A stretch of 64,000 nucleotides of DNA from Cichorium intybus (lineage: Eukaryota; Streptophyta; Magnoliopsida; Asterales; Asteraceae). The DNA lies in assembly GCA_023525715.1 (NCBI GenBank), contig CM042011.1, positions 65,413,854 through 65,477,853 of the forward strand, given 5' to 3'. Below, in pieces: positions 43,916-56,902 of this stretch. Under the pieces are notes generated by a model. The model did no database searches and had not been told where the DNA came from. It saw only the letters and a list, made by a program, of their open reading frames with translations. Position 1 is the first letter of the stretch. Each line of letters opens with the position of its first letter. Position numbers and translations under genes: made by a program.

Positions 43916-46540
43916 TGTAACACCACGATACTTTTATTAAGTATTTATACGTGAATCATAGTATAATTATGATTTAATATGGTGTTATAAGTATTGGTTT
44001 TGTTAGAAAACCTTGTTGGTAAGATAATTGTAGTAAAAAGGCTAAAAAGGGCAAATTGGTCATTTTACCATAAAAGGGTAATTTGGTCATTTGACCAAAT
44101 GAAGGACCAATTATGTAAAAATAATGTTGCTTGTGGCAAAAGTATAAGAAAAGAAAGTTTATATGTGATAAAATGTGAGAAAAGTGCCAAAAGTTCAAGA
44201 AATTGAACTTAGGGACTAAATTTGAAAAATCTGGATGTATAAATAGGAGAGTTGACTCTCCTATGTGTGGCTGATCAATTGAGAAGCTACGGGAAGGATT
44301 TTGATGATGCGATTTCTGCAGAATTCATGAAGATTGAAGTGTGGAAGTGGAATAATAGTTTGGAGCTTGAAGTTTTCAAGCAATTAAGGTTAGTTCTTTG
44401 AATTTCTAACCTAGGTTTGTGTGTTCTTCACTTGAGGAATATGATGACTAAAATTTCAGTCAAGAATTGTGTGTTATAATGGCTTAATACTTCCAATAAG
44501 TTATGCTTAAAGAACTTAACTTAAGAATATGGAAGTAGATTGCTATTTATGATGAATTTGAAGTTTTGGGGTTTTTGGAACTAAGAACTCTAATTCTTCA
44601 TATGATTGATTGAGTGGGTTTTGAGGGTTGAAAACGTTGTATTAATAGAAGGTTTTAGCCTAGGAATAAACCCAAAACGATTAAGTCGAGCAATAAGTGC
44701 TTAAAAATAGAAAAATGGAAATTTCTAGCACAAAATCGGAGTTTCTGCACTTCTGTTCAGTGCTCGCGACCCGACCAGAGGGTTGGTCGCGACCCGAAGA
44801 AGGGTCTTCGCGACCCGACCATAGGGTCGGTCGCGACTCGACCCCTGGGCAGAAACCATTTCAGCCTCTGTTAAAATTTTGTGAATTTTCCAAGTTTGAT
44901 TTTTATGTTAGGCTTATCCGATTGACCTGAAATTTTAAACATAGGTCTAATATGTTGTAAAACTTCATGGAAAATTATCAGAATACGAATACGACCTCCC
45001 GAAAGTACTGTAGTAGAATACGCGTATTTCGGGAAGTGTATTAAATTTTTGTACCAACGGTTAATGCTTGGAATTGGTCTTATATTAGACTCTTGTGCAT
45101 TAGAACCAATTGAAATGGTATATTAACCTATAATCATTGTAAAATAATGGAATTATAGGTACGGGACAAAATCTTGCGGAGTTCATTTCAAGGCAGCAAG
45201 CCTTCAGGTGAGTAATCTCACTGATATCATATATGATATATGATGATTGAACTATTACAGGTTGAAACAGCTTCGAGGGACGAAAATGACAAGTGTAAAG
45301 ATATATGTAAAAGACAATACCAGATAAGCCGTGAGTCTGAGAAAGACAAAAACGGAGCTGTGAGTCAATACATATATATATATATAATCTATGATATGAC
45401 AATACCAGATAAGTCGTGAGTCTGTTATAGACAAGAACGGAGCTGTGAGTCAGTAATGCGACAATACCAGATAAGCCGTGAGTCATTGCGATGACATGAA
45501 CGGAGCTGTGAGTCCACTTAAATAAGGCAATACCAGATAAGCCGTGAGTCATTGCGATGACAAGAACGGAGCCGTGAGTCTAGGCAATAGCGGGTAAACC
45601 CGTGAGCCATAATTGATTGTGAAATAGACTGTTGATAGATGGTGCGGCCACTTGTGACTATGATATTGGATGTTATATCCAACCGGTGCGGCCTATATGG
45701 CTATGACATTATTAGATGGAAATGGTGCAGCCTTATGGCTATGATTCCGGGTTGTTGAACCCAAACTGGTGCGGCCTGCGGGCTATGATTTATACGCTGA
45801 AAATGCTTTGGTACGGCTTGTATAGCCATGACAAACGATGCGACTTATATAGTCCAGAAACATGATACAGTCTGATATGACTAAGAAACAGGGGACAGAA
45901 ACGATAATAGAGAATTTGAATGTTTCTTCTCTTTTATATACATATGGCCTTGATGGTAGACAGAATTGATATGATCGGTATGCAAATAACAGATTAGATG
46001 TGATAAAGTGATTTGATAATCACATGGTATACGTTCCAGCCTGTAAGGCTATAAAGTAGGATGCGAGATCCTAAGAGATATATGATTAGCCGGTAAGGTT
46101 AGTGCTTTGGATTCGATATCCGAACAGATACATACTGTTAGTCGGAAGAGACTATGAAATGGAATTTGATTTGAAAAGATGATTAGAAAGATAATTGTCA
46201 TATATAGTGATCTATATATGAATGTATTTCTAATATGTGTTATTTGCAGATTTGATTACTCACTGAGCTTTATAGCTCACGATATTTGTTAAATGTCCCT
46301 GCAGATTAGCATGATCCTGATAGGGGAAAAGATAGAGTCCGTGACTATGAAGTGGGACTCATAGATGCTGTCAGTAGCAGCCCGGCTTTAAAGGAGATTT
46401 GGTATTTTATACTCTCCTTGATACACTTGTACCCGTTTTTATTAAAATATACCCCTTTTGTTATGGTTTTATGTAATGAAACCTTTATTATAAATGAAAA
46501 ATTTTCAGGGGTGTTTTGTTTTTAAAAGCCGGGTGTTACA
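43916..46540 (+). mobile_element. Solo LTR D nested in element C
   Basis: TGTAACACCACG to GGGTGTTACA, 2625 bp, flanked by the perfect duplication CTTAA (43911-43915, 46541-46545). Same family and orientation as the LTRs of C but clearly diverged. It has TATAAATA (44238), donor GTTAGT (44399), palindrome AATACGCGTATT (45017), mini-exon 45159-45207, a tandem array (45300-45590), hairpin 46264-46279 and CAG (46304). Confidence 0.92.
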
Positions 46541-48990
46541 CTTAAACTCGGAAAAGAGTTAGTAAAGGAAGGATGTTTTAGTTGGCATATGTAGTATTGG
46601 CCAAGCTAAATAAAGCGGTGATAGAAGTGTACTACTTTAAATAAATTCTCGGATGTTTCTTTTGAAAAGAACTTCTAGGATTTCTGCCCGATTGGCGAGA
46701 AGAGTTTATGATTAAACTAATCTTGGGAGCCGTTCCAGTTATTTAGGCTCTATATTGATCAACATCTGTAGAGATGACAGAGTGGTAAAACAATTAGAAG
46801 AAATTATTTTTGGAATTGGGGTCTCATATGGCCGAATGTGTCATCGTGTGGAGCCCTATCTTATTTGAAAAGAAGAAAGACAAGTTGATGTGTATGTACA
46901 TTGACTACCGAGAATCTGATATTCTCAAAAACAGAATGAATATGATGTAAAATTGTGCTAAATATTGGAGTTACTTCGTTGAGACAAGTGATATGCGAAG
47001 TTTTCCAAGTATGAAATTTGGCTAAAAGAAGTTTTTATTCTTTGGGCGTGTTAACAGTGCCAAAGATGTTAAAGTGGATCCAGTAGAAACGATGCTGTGA
47101 TAAAACAGATACCACCTTGGAATTTGACTGAAATTAGTAGTTCCCTTGGATTGGGGGGTTATTATAGGAGAGTTGTAGAAAACTGCTCCTTGATTTCCGT
47201 CTGGTTGACCATAGTTGACTAGGAAAAGTGAAAAGTTGAGTGGATAGAAAGACCACATGTAACTTTTCAAAGGTTGAAACAAACCTTATATGAAGCTCCG
47301 GTGTTAGCATTATTGCTAAGCGGAGAAGATAAATTGTTTTATAGAAATGCATCCAAAGTTGATTTTGGATACATGATATTGCAGTAGCAATTATGACTTT
47401 GGCATTTAATCTTGGGAGACACTACGTATATGGTGTAAAGCTTACTGTTTATACGGATCATAAAAAGTTTGAAATACTTAATTGATCAAAAAGAAGCTAA
47501 ACATGAGATAGCAAAGATAGATGGGTTACTTAAAGATTTCGGTTATGAAATCTTGTACCATCTCGGAAAGGCGGATGTGATTATGGATGCCTTGAATTAG
47601 AAAGAGTATCTTTTGAAAGATACAACCACATGCGTGAGTGTGGCAAATTAATTACTTGAGTTGATTCGGGTAGCACAAGAAGAAGTGTGCAAGTCTGAAA
47701 ACGTGAAAAGTGAATGAATGAATAGCTATTGAAGGAAGCTAGTTAGAAACTCACGACGATTGAAAACCCTTGGGGTTGTGGATGTGAGTTCTAAAGCAAA
47801 GGGAGATATGAAATTTACCCTTAAAAGATGTATATTGGGGTAGATATGCAAAATGCCGGGAATGAAGAAAGATATTGAAAGATACGTGAAAAAGTGTTGG
47901 ACTTGTGTGCAAGTAAAGTCAAACCACTAGAAGCATACGGAAAATTTAGCCGTTGTTTGTCCCAGAGAAGAAATGGGACAATATTATTAAGGATTTTGCA
48001 ATAAAGAATCCTTGAATACCGCATGGGTATGATACCACATGGGTAATAGTAGACCGGATGATGAAACTAGTGTAAATTCGTACCAACTAGTGAGAAGATC
48101 CAAATCAAAGAGTAGCGAAAAGTTATATAGATAAAGAAAATTGTCGATGTGCGCTACCGGTGTCGATTTTATCGGGTTGAGATACTAGGATTATTTGTTG
48201 ATTTTGGTATAAATTCCCAGAATTATTAGTTCAAAAGTACTAGTAAGTACTGAATATGAATTGTAGATTGGTAGACGAGACGAAAGAATGATGCAGATAC
48301 TAGAAGATATGCTTGAAATTTGCATAACAGACTCGGGTGAAAGATGAAAAGATCGTCTATTCTTGGTAGAAGTTGTAAGAAATAACAGCTTGCATACTAG
48401 CATCCTGATGGCTCGCGTGGAGTATTGCATGGAGTATTGTGTCCTACTCCGTTTTGTTAAATTGGAACTGTGAAAAGCCGTTGGCTAGATCCTAGACTTT
48501 GAAACAAGTTAAAAAGAAGACTTGAAGAATACGAGAAAATTTTGAAAATGGCTAAGAAGCAGTAACGGTAGTACAAGAACCATAGAGTAAAACCGTTGCA
48601 ATTCCAGATGAGGGATGTCGGGGTAATCAAAAGATCCTTCGGAAATACTAGAAATAGAGGTGGGACAAAAAGGAAAATTGAGTCCTTGTCTATTGGACCT
48701 TTCCAGGTATCCTAAAGAGTAAGAATTATGATGTATTGATTAAAGTTTCGTGATGAATTCCAATACATTCATAATGTTTTCCATGAGTCACAATACATTC
48801 ATAAGTAGTTGAGGTAACCGGGACAACCCAAGAAGGTGTTTGACCGGAAGATAAGACAATTGCGAAATACGAAGATTAGTATGGTTAAGTGCTTAGGCAA
48901 TACCATAGAGATTCCAACATGATGTGGAAGACCGAAAATTTTCACGAGAAAGAATTACCCTCGCTTGTTTGTATGATTTCGGGGACGAAA
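46541..48990 (+). pseudogene. Fossil pol of element C, reverse transcriptase core missing
   Basis: Short homologous pieces follow in gypsy order: the linker before reverse transcriptase; KKKDKLMCMYIDYRE (near 46870-46910); then a jump straight to the segment LYAKFSK-like region (near 46985), so the VFIDD catalytic block is deleted. RNase H remnants (47300-47610), integrase remnants (47800-48500) and a chromodomain remnant (48840-48980) are all frameshifted or stopped. Confidence 0.8.
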
Positions 48991-48997
48991 TCTTTTG

Positions 48998-49010
48998 AAG
49001 GATGGGAGAA
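48998..49010 (+). promoter_or_regulatory. Polypurine tract of element C
   Basis: AAGGATGGGAGAA just before the 3' LTR; retained although the genes are dead. Confidence 0.75.
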
Positions 49011-49012
49011 TT

Positions 49013-51338
49013 TGTAACACCACGATACTTTTGACAAGTATTAATATATTAATCATAGTGTATTTATGATTTAATATGGTGTTCTAAGTATTAGAAAGTT
49101 AATACTAGAAAAGGGTAAATTGGTCAATTTACCATAAAAGGGTAATTTGGTCATTTGACCAAGTGAAGGACCAATTATGTAAAATTATTGTTGCTTGTGG
49201 CAAAAGTAAAGAAATGAAAGTTTTATTGTAATAAAACTTGATTATAGTGCCAAAAGTTCAAGAAATGAAACTTAGGGACTAAAAGTGAAAATCTGGAAAA
49301 TATAAAAACAAAAATGAGAAATATTTCTCATTTCTTGTGGCTGAACATTTGGAAGCTACGGGAAGAAGTTTGAGATGCGATTCTTTGATCTTCACGGGAG
49401 ATTGAAGCATGGAATTGGAATCATAGCTTGGAATTTGGTGATTCCTAAGCTAAACAAGGTTAGTATTCCAAGTTCTTGAAGTGTTCTTGGTGGGTTTTGT
49501 GGGTAAACTGAAATCTGCAATTTCAGTGAAATCCATGGAGTTTGTATATGATTTTTGGGCTTAAACATGTTCATGTAGTAAGAACATATGTTAAAAACAG
49601 CAAAGTAGGTTGCTATTGTTGAAAAATTGAAATGTTGCTCAAGAACCCTAAATCATGAATTGGTGTGATTAAGGTGTTTCTAATGGCTTAAAACTTGATA
49701 TTAGTCAAAGGTTTTGGTCCTAGAACAATCCCTAATCATTAAGTCGAGTATTAAGGGCTTAAAATGAGAAAATGGGATTTTGTAGCTAGAAAATCGGAGT
49801 TTCTGCACTTCTGTTCAGCGATCGCGACCCGACCATAGGGTGGATCGCGACCCGAAGGCGTGGTCTTCGCGACCCGACCATAGGGTCGATCGCGACCCGA
49901 CCACGAGGCAGAAACCATTTTTCTTCTCTGTTAAAATTTGGTGCATTTTCCAAGTTTGATTCTTATGCTAGGCTTATCCGATTGACCTGAAATTTTAAAC
50001 ATAGGTCTAATATGTTGTGAAACTTCATGGAAAATTATCGGAATACGAATACGTCCTCCCGAAAGTACTGTAGTAGAATACGCGTATTTCGGGAAGCGTA
50101 TTAAATTTTTATAACGATGGTTATTGATTGGAAATGCTTGGAAATGGTCCCCAATTGTGTTGTATAGGACTCTTGTGTAGTAGAGTCAACTGAAATGGTA
50201 ATTAACCTATGATCATTTGGTATATAAATGAATATATAGGTACGGGACGAACGGTTGTAGTGTATACAAAGACAAGAAACAACCGGAACTAAATGCAGCG
50301 AGTATCCAGGTGAGTAATCTCACTTATATCACATATGATATGTGTTGATTGGACTGTTACAGGTTGAAACAGATTTGGGGGACGAAACTTGATAATTTAC
50401 AGATGCGTTGAAAAGACAATACCAGATAAGTCGTGAGTCTGCAATAGACAAGAACGGAGCTGTGAGTCAATGAAATGACAATACCAGATAAGTCGTGAGT
50501 CTGCGATAGACAAGAACGGAGCTGTGAGTTAATGATATGACAATACCAGATAAGTCGTGAGTCTACGATAGACAAGAACGGAGCTGTGAGTCGATAAATA
50601 AATAAATAATATGACAATACCAGATAAGCTGTGAGTCAATGAAATGACAAGAACGGAGCTGTGAGTCAAAAATAAAAAGACAATACCGGATAAGCCGTGA
50701 GTCATTGACAAGAACGGAGCTGTGAGTCTAGGCAAAAGCGGGACAAACTCGTGAGCCATAAATGATTATGATGTTTGACTTTAAGTCCAAATGGTGCGGT
50801 CTTTTGACTATGATACCGGGTTATTGAGCCCAGCTGGTGCGGCCTTTGGGCTATGATTTGTATATTGAAAATGTTTTGGTGCAGCTTGTATATAGCTATG
50901 ACGCATGGTGCGGCTTATATAGCCATGACATATGATACAGTCCATTGTGACTAAGAAACATGGGACAAAAATGGTTAGACATGATTATATGTGCAAATAA
51001 CTGACGTGGCTTGATAATTACAGGTTATTGTGATTCAGCCTGTAAGGCTACGGATTAGGATGTGAAATCCTAGGAGATATGTGGACAGCCAGTAAGGCTA
51101 GGAGTTTGCATTCGATATCCAGACAGATATATGATTGTATTTTATACATGTTATTTGCAGATAGGATTACTCACTAAGCTTTGTAGCTCATACTGTTTGT
51201 TAAATGTCCCTGCATGTTAGCATAACCCTGATAAGGGTATGGATAGAGTCCGTGACTAAAGAAGTGGGACTTGTAGATGCTGTCAGTAGCAGCCCGGCTT
51301 TAAAGGAGACTATGGTATTTTATACTCTCCTTGATACT
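49013..51338 (+). repeat. 3' LTR of element C, left part
   Basis: About 99% identical to 40301-42745. Its hairpin is altered (TAAGCT/AGCTCA) and its CAG has become CAT, unlike the 5' copy. Confidence 0.93.
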
Positions 51339-53993
51339 TGTAACACCCGACTTTTAAAACAAAAACACCCCTGAAAATTTTTCATTTAAATTATAGGTTT
51401 CTATACATAAAACCATTACAAAAGGGATATATTTTAATAAAAACGGGTACAAGTGTATCAAGGAGAGTATAAAATACCAATTCTCCTTTAAAGTTGGGCT
51501 GCTACTGACAGCATCTATGAGTCCTACTTCAAAGTCACGGACTCTATCTTGCCCCCTGTCAGTATCATGCTAAGTTGCAGGGACAATAACAAATATCGTG
51601 AGCTATAAAGCTCAGTGAGTAATCATATCTGCAAATAACAAGCATTAGAAATTCATTCATATATAAATCACTATATATGATAAGTATCTTTCTAATCATT
51701 CTTTTCAAATCAAATTCCATTTTATAGTCGCTTCCTACTAACGGTATAAATCTGTCTGGATATCGGATCCAAACTACTAGCCTTACCGGCTGATCATGTA
51801 TTCTAGGATTTCGTATCCTACTATATAGTCTTACCGACTGGAACGTCATATCATGTGATTATCAAATCACTTTACTACATCTAATCTGTTATTTGCATAC
51901 CGATCATATCAATTCTGTTTGCTATCAAGGCCATAGGTATATAAAAGAGAATATTATACAAATTCTCAATTATCAATTCTGTCCCATGATTCTTAGTCAT
52001 ATCTGACTGTACCATATTTCATGACTATATAAGTCATATCATTTGTCATGGCTATACAAGCCGCACCAAAACATTTCCAGCGTATGAATCGTAGCCCGAA
52101 GGCCGCACCAGTTTAGGTTCAGCAACCCGAAATCGTAGCCATAAGGCCGCACCGTCTCTATATAATAATACCATAGCCATATAGGCCGCCCCAGTTGGAT
52201 ATAACATCCAGAATCATAGCCGTATAGGCCGCATCAGAATATCATACAATACAAAATCAAATATGGCTCACGGGTTAGCCCGCTGTTGCCTTGGCTCACG
52301 GGTTAGCCCGCTGTTGCCTAGACTCACGGCTTATCCGGTCTTGTCTATATGAGTTTGACTCATCAAAATAAACTATGGCTCACGGGTTAGCCCGTTGTTG
52401 CCTTGACTCACGGCTTATCCGGTCTTGTCTATAAAAGACTCACGGCTTATCTGGTCTTGTCATATCATAGTGTATATATATATATGTATTGACTCACAGT
52501 TCCGTTCTTGTCATCGCAATGACTCACGACTTATCTGGTCTTGTCTTTTACATATATTTGTACACTTGTCATTTCCGTCCCTCGAAGCCGTTTCAACCTG
52601 TAACAATTCAATCATCATATATCACATATGATATCAGTGAGATTACTCACCTGGATACTAGCTGCATTTAAATCCCGGTTGTTTCTTGCCTTTGCGTGCA
52701 CCACAACCATTTTGTCACATACCTATATATTCATTTATATACCAAATGATAATAGGTTAATAATCATTTCAGTTGGCTTTAATGCATAAGAGTCCAATGT
52801 AATAACATTACAAACAATGTCTAGATGATAAACTTCCCATTTACCATCTTTCTTTAAATTATACATTTTTACAAAATACACGTATTTTGCTACAGTACTT
52901 TCGGGAGGTCGTATACATATTCCGATAATTTTCCATGAAGTTTCACAACATATTAGACCTATGTTTAAAATTTCAGGTCAATCGGATAAGCCTAGCATCA
53001 AAATCAAATTTGGAAATTGCACTAAATTTTAACAGAGAACAATTTCCTTTCTGCCGCGAGGGGCGCATCGCGCCTGGTAGCTGGGCGCGCCGCGCCTGCT
53101 TCTTCGGGTCGCGATCCACCTTATGGTCGGGTCGCAATAAATGAACAGCAGGCCAGAAACTCCGATTTTTATGCTATAAAATCCCATTTTCTTATTTTTA
53201 AGCCTTTAATACTCGACTTAATGATCAGGGATTGTTCTAGGACTAAAACCTTTGTCTAATAACAAGTTTTAAGCCATTTAAAAACACCTTAATCACACCA
53301 ATTCATGATTTAGGGTTCTTGAGCAACATTCCAAATTTATCAATAATGGCAACCTACTTCCATATTCTTGAATTAAGTCCTTTTAGCATGACTTAATGGA
53401 AGCATTAAACCATTTTAACCACAAAATCCTAACTGAAAATGCAGTTTTCAGTTCCTATCAAATTCATCAAGGACAACAAGCTAGAACTTGAAGAACTAAC
53501 CTTTCAAGCTTCAATTTCTTCAATTCCAAAGCTATGATCCGAAATGCAACTCAAACCTTCAAGGATTCTTCAATTTTTGCAGAATTTGTAGAGAGAAAAC
53601 TCTCTCCCGTTGCTGCCCAAAATCTACACATGTGGGGAGAAATTTCCAACTATTTATACCTCCAAAATTTACAATTTTGGTCCCTAAGTTCCATTTCTTG
53701 AACTTTGACCACAAAATCAAGTTTTATTGCAATAAAACTTTCATTTGTTACATTTTTGCCACAACCAACAATATTTTTCATATTTGGTCCTTCACATGGT
53801 CAAATGACCAAATTACCCTTTTGTGGTAAAATGACCAAAAAAATCAGTTTTTATAACATTTTAAGTCCAAAACTCAAAATATTATTTCACACTAAATTCT
53901 TTTCTGTCCAAAAGACCAATTTACCCTTCCAAAGTAAAATGACCTTTTTACCCTTTTTATTATTATAAATAAAAAGAGTGTCTTGGCGTTACA
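51339..53993 (-). mobile_element. Solo LTR E, inverted, inside the 3' LTR of C
   Basis: Reads TGTAACGCCAAG to GTCGGGTGTTACA on the minus strand, 2655 bp. Flanks are ATACT (51334-51338) and ATACA (53994-53998), a duplication with one mismatch. It is a relative of C and D with a different CpG-rich block (53055-53150). Its palindrome has become AATACGTGTATT and its CAG has become CAA. Confidence 0.88.
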
Positions 53994-54112
53994 ATACACT
54001 TGTACCCGTTTTAATAAAATATACCTCTCTTGTTACGGTTTTATGTATTGAAACCTTTGTTTTAAATGAAAAATTTTCAGGGGTGTTTTTGTTTTAAAAG
54101 CCGGGTGTTACA
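53994..54112 (+). repeat. 3' LTR of element C, right part
   Basis: Resumes at ATACACTTGTACCCG and ends GGGTGTTACA at 54112. Confidence 0.92.
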
Positions 54113-54180
54113 GAGATGGCGGTGGCGGCGGCGGCGGTGATGATAGTGGTGACGAAGATGGTGTAGGTGGTAGGGGATGT
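54113..54180. repeat. GGTGGC-rich microsatellite, right part
   Basis: Continuation of the tract at 40180-40300. Confidence 0.8.
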
Positions 54181-55160
54181 GAAAATCATATATGAATAAT
54201 AATATATCTATTTCGTCGTTAGAGTGTCTAGTGCTCCGGCGGCGCCGAAGCACTAGAGCGGCAAGAAAAAATATGTGATCCAGATTTAGTCTTGCGATCT
54301 CAACTTTTTTTTTTCATTCTCAACGGAACCTACTTCAACCGATATATATGTTGTATTGTATCTTTTGTATTTTGTGAGCCTATTCCGGGAACAACATCCA
54401 CCGCTACCGTTTGCTGTCTACTTGCTGAGTTGGGTTCGATTTTCGAATGTTCGATACCTTGGGCGTATCCGCGTATGAACTGAAATCAAGTGCTACATGT
54501 CGCCGTCGCCGGAGGGTGGAGCGGTGGTCCGGTACTCCGGTGGAGCCAGTCGCCGGAGGCAGGAGGCTTGGCGTCGACTTGCGAGTTGCGAGATAGACGT
54601 TGGACGTTGTTGATGAACGGCGAGTTGAAAGAGACAGACTAGATAAGATACATTGCTTTCCTTTGTTTACGCCTTTAGAATTAGGGTGGAGAGTGGAGAC
54701 ATGATTTGGAGTTTGGACAATATTACCCCTGGTCAAAGGGCTTTGTCAAAGTCAAAGCTGATTCAAACTAAATATATTCAATTTTTTTTATTAAAAAGCT
54801 TATTTGGGTTAATCGGGTGACCCGAAAATTAATAACCTTAACCGATAACCGAACCACATTGTCTTAAATGGTTTGGGTATACCCAATTAAGCCACCCGAA
54901 ACCCGAATAACCCGAACCGTTTAACTTATTTCTTATTTGGTTCGGGCGGGTTATTTGGTTTCGATTTTTTCTCGCACCCCTAGATATGGGTGGCTTTACA
55001 TTCCACCGCCACCATCTTTTTCTCCTGGATAGCGGGGCTTGCCCATTTCCACAAAGTCAGCGTGCAATTATATATTTATATTTCACAAATCTATCAAAGT
55101 AGGGTCATTATTGGGTAAATTAATATTAATTTTTAAGCAATTACACAGTTTTACTTTAAA
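54181..55160. other. Intergenic with a GC-rich hairpin and ggttcggg tract
   Basis: CTAGTGCTCCGGCG and CGCCGAAGCACTAG (54228-54256) form a 14-bp imperfect hairpin. A GC-rich stretch (54485-54640) gives a long minus-strand frame without a recognisable domain; it might be a captured first exon. At 54830-54975 there is a low-complexity aacccgaa/ggttcggg tract. Confidence 0.4.
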
Positions 55161-55164
55161 CCAA

Positions 55165-55434
55165 TATGGTTCGATCAGCGTATCCTACGGTACATTAGAG
55201 AGACACTAGATCACGGTCTCCTGTTACATGTGTCACCCTCTTCAGACTTAGTTTCTTATTCTGATGTCGAGTGGGCCGGATGCCCCGTGTCTCGACCCCC
55301 CACTTCTGGTTACGGTGTATTTCTCGGAGACAGCCTTATATCATGATCATCTAAATGCCAAGGGGTTGTGTCCCGGTCCAATGTTAAGGAAGAATAACGC
55401 AACGTTGCCAATACTGTAGTAGAGACATGTTGGG
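55165..55434 (+). pseudogene. Copia RNase H remnant
   Basis: The frame shows QRILRYIRETLDHGL, YSDVEWAGCP, TSGYGVFLG and a broken NVANTVVET block, which is the C-terminal RNase H part of plant copia pol. The frame has stops and lacks all upstream domains. Confidence 0.75.
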
Positions 55435-55586
55435 TTTAGGAAGGTTTACAAATTCACATTTTGTTTTTTATGTTTTATTAAACTTGACTAAGACACAATA
55501 TATAGAATAATTTGTGAATTTAAACTTGACAACTCAAGTTTAGAATAATTTGTGAATTTAGTGTCGAAGTTGTTTGTATTTTATAA

Positions 55587-56893
55587 GAGAAAAATACTAA
55601 AATAGCCTAATCTCATAAGGGTTTTTCTCAAAACAGCACAAATTAAAGCCTCTTCCTCAAAATAGCCGGTCATTGCCATCTACTAACTCCTCTAGTCTCC
55701 TGCTAAATGCTCCCCAAGGCTTTCGAAAACTGTTAAATGCTCTTCATGGGCTGCGAAATCCCTAGGGTGGGCTGCTAAATGTTCATGGACCGGCCCATCA
55801 GCCAAAGTATAAAAACCAGAAGAAAAAAAACATCATTTTTTCATTACCGTAGACGAGAAACGCTCTCAAATGGCTCCATAAAATTTATCGACATGGAAAC
55901 ATTTAGCAGACGACCTTGAGTATTTAGCAGATGACGAGAGCATTTAACAGATGACTTTGAGCATTTAGCAGATGACCTTGAGCATTTAGCAGATGAGGTC
56001 CATCACCTGCGAAATCCTCTTGAGGATTTAGCAGTTGATGCCCCAGATGCTAAATTGTCGTTTTTTTTCGGAAAACATTAAAAATTAAAACGCAATGCAT
56101 ATATGAGTAATAATAACGTTGTTTTTACTGAATTGACATCATGTTGATAAAACAACGAAAGATGAATTGAATTTTAAAGGCATGGGTAATATATGAGTAA
56201 TAATCATGTTTGTGAACACATCTACTAATACACTTCACGTTAAAAAAAATTCAACTCAATCCGAGTTCGTATGAACAAATTACGAGTGTTCAAAGTTAGA
56301 CAAAAATTTCAACTAAACCCATGAAGCACCAAGAACCCTAACCTTATCCTTGAGGATTTCGTAGGTAACAAAAAGGATTTAGCAGGTGAGGGAGAGCATT
56401 TAGCAGGTGACCTAGAGCATTTAGCAGGTGACCTTGAGCATTTAGCAGCTGAGCTAGAGCATTTAGCAGGTGACATTAGCAGTTGACCAAGAACCCTAAC
56501 CCTATCCTTGAGGATTTCGCAGGTGACAAACGGATTTAGCAGGTGACCTAAAGCATTTAGCAGGTGACCTAGAGCATTTAGCAGGTGACCTTGAGCATTT
56601 AGCAGCTGACCTAGAGCATTTAGCAGATGACATTCCAAAAAAATGAGATTTCGAAAAAAAAAAGATTTATAGTCGTTCCATGAGCATTTAGCAGCCCACC
56701 CTAGGGATTTCGCAGACCATGGAGAGCATTTAGCAGTTTTCGCAATGCTTGGGGAGCATTTAGTAGGAGACTAGAGGAGTTAGCAGGTGGCAATAACCAT
56801 CTGCTAAATGCTTGGTTATTTTGAGGAAGATGCTTTAATTTGTGCTGTTTTGAGAAAAAACCTTTATGAGATTAGATTATTTTAGTCTCTCTC
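55587..56893. mobile_element. Foldback-like MULE made of a 21-bp module
   Basis: A 1307-bp element with arms of about 210 nt (55587-55797 and 56680-56893). The perfect 9-bp duplication ATTTTATAA flanks it (55578-55586, 56894-56902). The arms and the centre are largely built from variants of GAGCATTTAGCAGGTGACCT. No transposase. The 9-bp duplication places it with Mutator-like elements. Confidence 0.87.
56330..56640. repeat. 21-bp tandem repeats in a duplicated 155-bp block
   Basis: Two copies of a block that starts AAGAACCCTAACC and continues with four to five CATTTAGCAGSTGACC units. A further cluster lies at 55905-56035. Confidence 0.85.
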
Positions 56894-56902
56894 ATTTTAT
56901 AA

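Larger units (their letters stand above)
40301..54112 (+). mobile_element. Ty3/gypsy element C with dead coding region
   Basis: LTRs 40301-42745 (2445 bp) and 49013-51338 plus 53994-54112 (2440 bp once the nested duplication is removed). The 5-bp duplication GAGAT is perfect (40296-40300, 54113-54117). A primer site, polypurine tract and fossil gag-pol lie between. Solo LTR D sits in the internal region and solo LTR E in the 3' LTR. The LTRs differ by only about 1% by eye, although the coding region is full of stops and lacks the reverse transcriptase core, so the element must have moved by borrowed enzymes. Confidence 0.93.

Noticed and set aside
56309..56638. 109-codon minus-strand frame with SPAKCSR heptads
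   Set aside because: The period is that of the 21-bp DNA module in the MULE; all frames look periodic, so it is not evidence of a gene.
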